Shown here one piece after another: positions 62,225-62,246 of a stretch of 62,246 nt of DNA. The notes under the pieces were generated by a model that saw nothing but the letters and a program-made list of their open reading frames with translations, did no database searches and was not told where the DNA came from. The number at the start of each line of letters is the position of its first letter. The first letter of the stretch is position 1. The position numbers and the translations under genes are program-made. Source of the DNA: Cellulophaga sp. BC115SP (lineage in GTDB: Bacteria; Bacteroidota; Bacteroidia; Cytophagales; Spirosomataceae); contig NZ_JAAALB010000036.1 of assembly GCF_009905545.1 (NCBI RefSeq), forward strand, positions 1 through 62,246, in the 5' to 3' direction.

Positions 62225-62246
62225 CCCTAACCCCTAACCCCTAACC
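62225..62246 (+). repeat. 7-bp tandem repeat CCCTAAC running off the window
   Basis: Three copies of CCCTAAC and one extra C at the right end. The array continues past the window, so its length is unknown. Reminiscent of telomere-like repeats by chance of sequence only. Confidence 0.6.

Noticed and set aside
62225-62246. Telomere-like repeat as a sign of a linear replicon end
   Set aside because: Only three units are visible, the array is cut by the window edge, and Bacteroidota chromosomes are circular. A simple tandem repeat is enough.

Overview
This window is chromosomal DNA from a Bacteroidota bacterium, most likely of the order Cytophagales (Spirosomaceae/Flectobacillus-like; inferred from gene content, not from a marker gene). 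The evidence is an AT-rich genome with A-rich sequence before start codons instead of Shine-Dalgarno motifs, several sites matching the Bacteroidota -7 promoter element TAnnTTTG, a SecD-SecF fusion, GSCFA and DUF11 proteins, a TonB receptor, and intergenic palindromes. No rRNA, tRNA, CRISPR array, transposase or prophage gene was seen. The left edge cuts a DUF11 repeat gene.

Layout: 0-2 kb, surface/secreted proteins. 2.2-6.5 kb, a LytTR regulator with a degenerate receiver, a LysM membrane protein, purK-purE and a DUF6580 membrane protein. 6.8-12.4 kb, a secreted GH16 glucanase, an SCP2-like protein, and a two-gene cluster of a DUF1080 protein and a beta-propeller/cytochrome c protein. 12.7-15.3 kb, a gamma-carbonic-anhydrase-like protein, a CNT nucleoside transporter and a DinB/YfiT-like protein. 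15.3-17.1 kb, a long stretch without conventional genes that holds two candidate small-ORF or structured-RNA units. 17.1-20.0 kb, two Tat-exported enzymes (HisC-like aminotransferase and flavin amine oxidase). 20.2-21.8 kb, a secreted Hint-domain protein and a candidate small RNA. 21.9-26.8 kb, a GSCFA protein, then a cobalamin riboswitch ahead of a BtuB-like receptor, a PP-loop ATPase, a CWC Cys-rich protein and a LOV-like PAS protein that lacks the photoactive Cys. 28-40 kb, carbohydrate genes: a GH63-type glucosidase, an MFS transporter, two Gfo/Idh/MocA dehydrogenases, a NodB-fold protein and a TIM-barrel isomerase.

The sugar cluster is interrupted by a gene for an ABC-type ATPase fused to a DUF4435/TOPRIM-like nuclease domain (37109-38752), which resembles a one-protein PARIS or OLD-type defence factor. 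It is flanked on the far side of the isomerase by a convergent Septu system (ptuA-ptuB, 39866-41849). This small two-system defence island is the most notable content of the window.

42-62 kb is mostly core genome: two glycosyltransferases, a FabH-like ketosynthase, a phosphohexomutase, small envelope proteins (a YidD-like protein with a signal peptide, tandem TPR/membrane paralogues, TM2), prfC, an APC permease, secDF, nadC and nadA. The right edge holds a 136-bp element with 14-bp inverted ends and a 7-bp tandem repeat.

Intergenic DNA is rich in dispersed palindromes: three copies of a ~100-bp imperfect palindrome, several AGACGCAATG-type palindromes, two copies of a TAGGCATTAGGC inverted-repeat unit, and bidirectional terminators that share an outer TATCAA stem.
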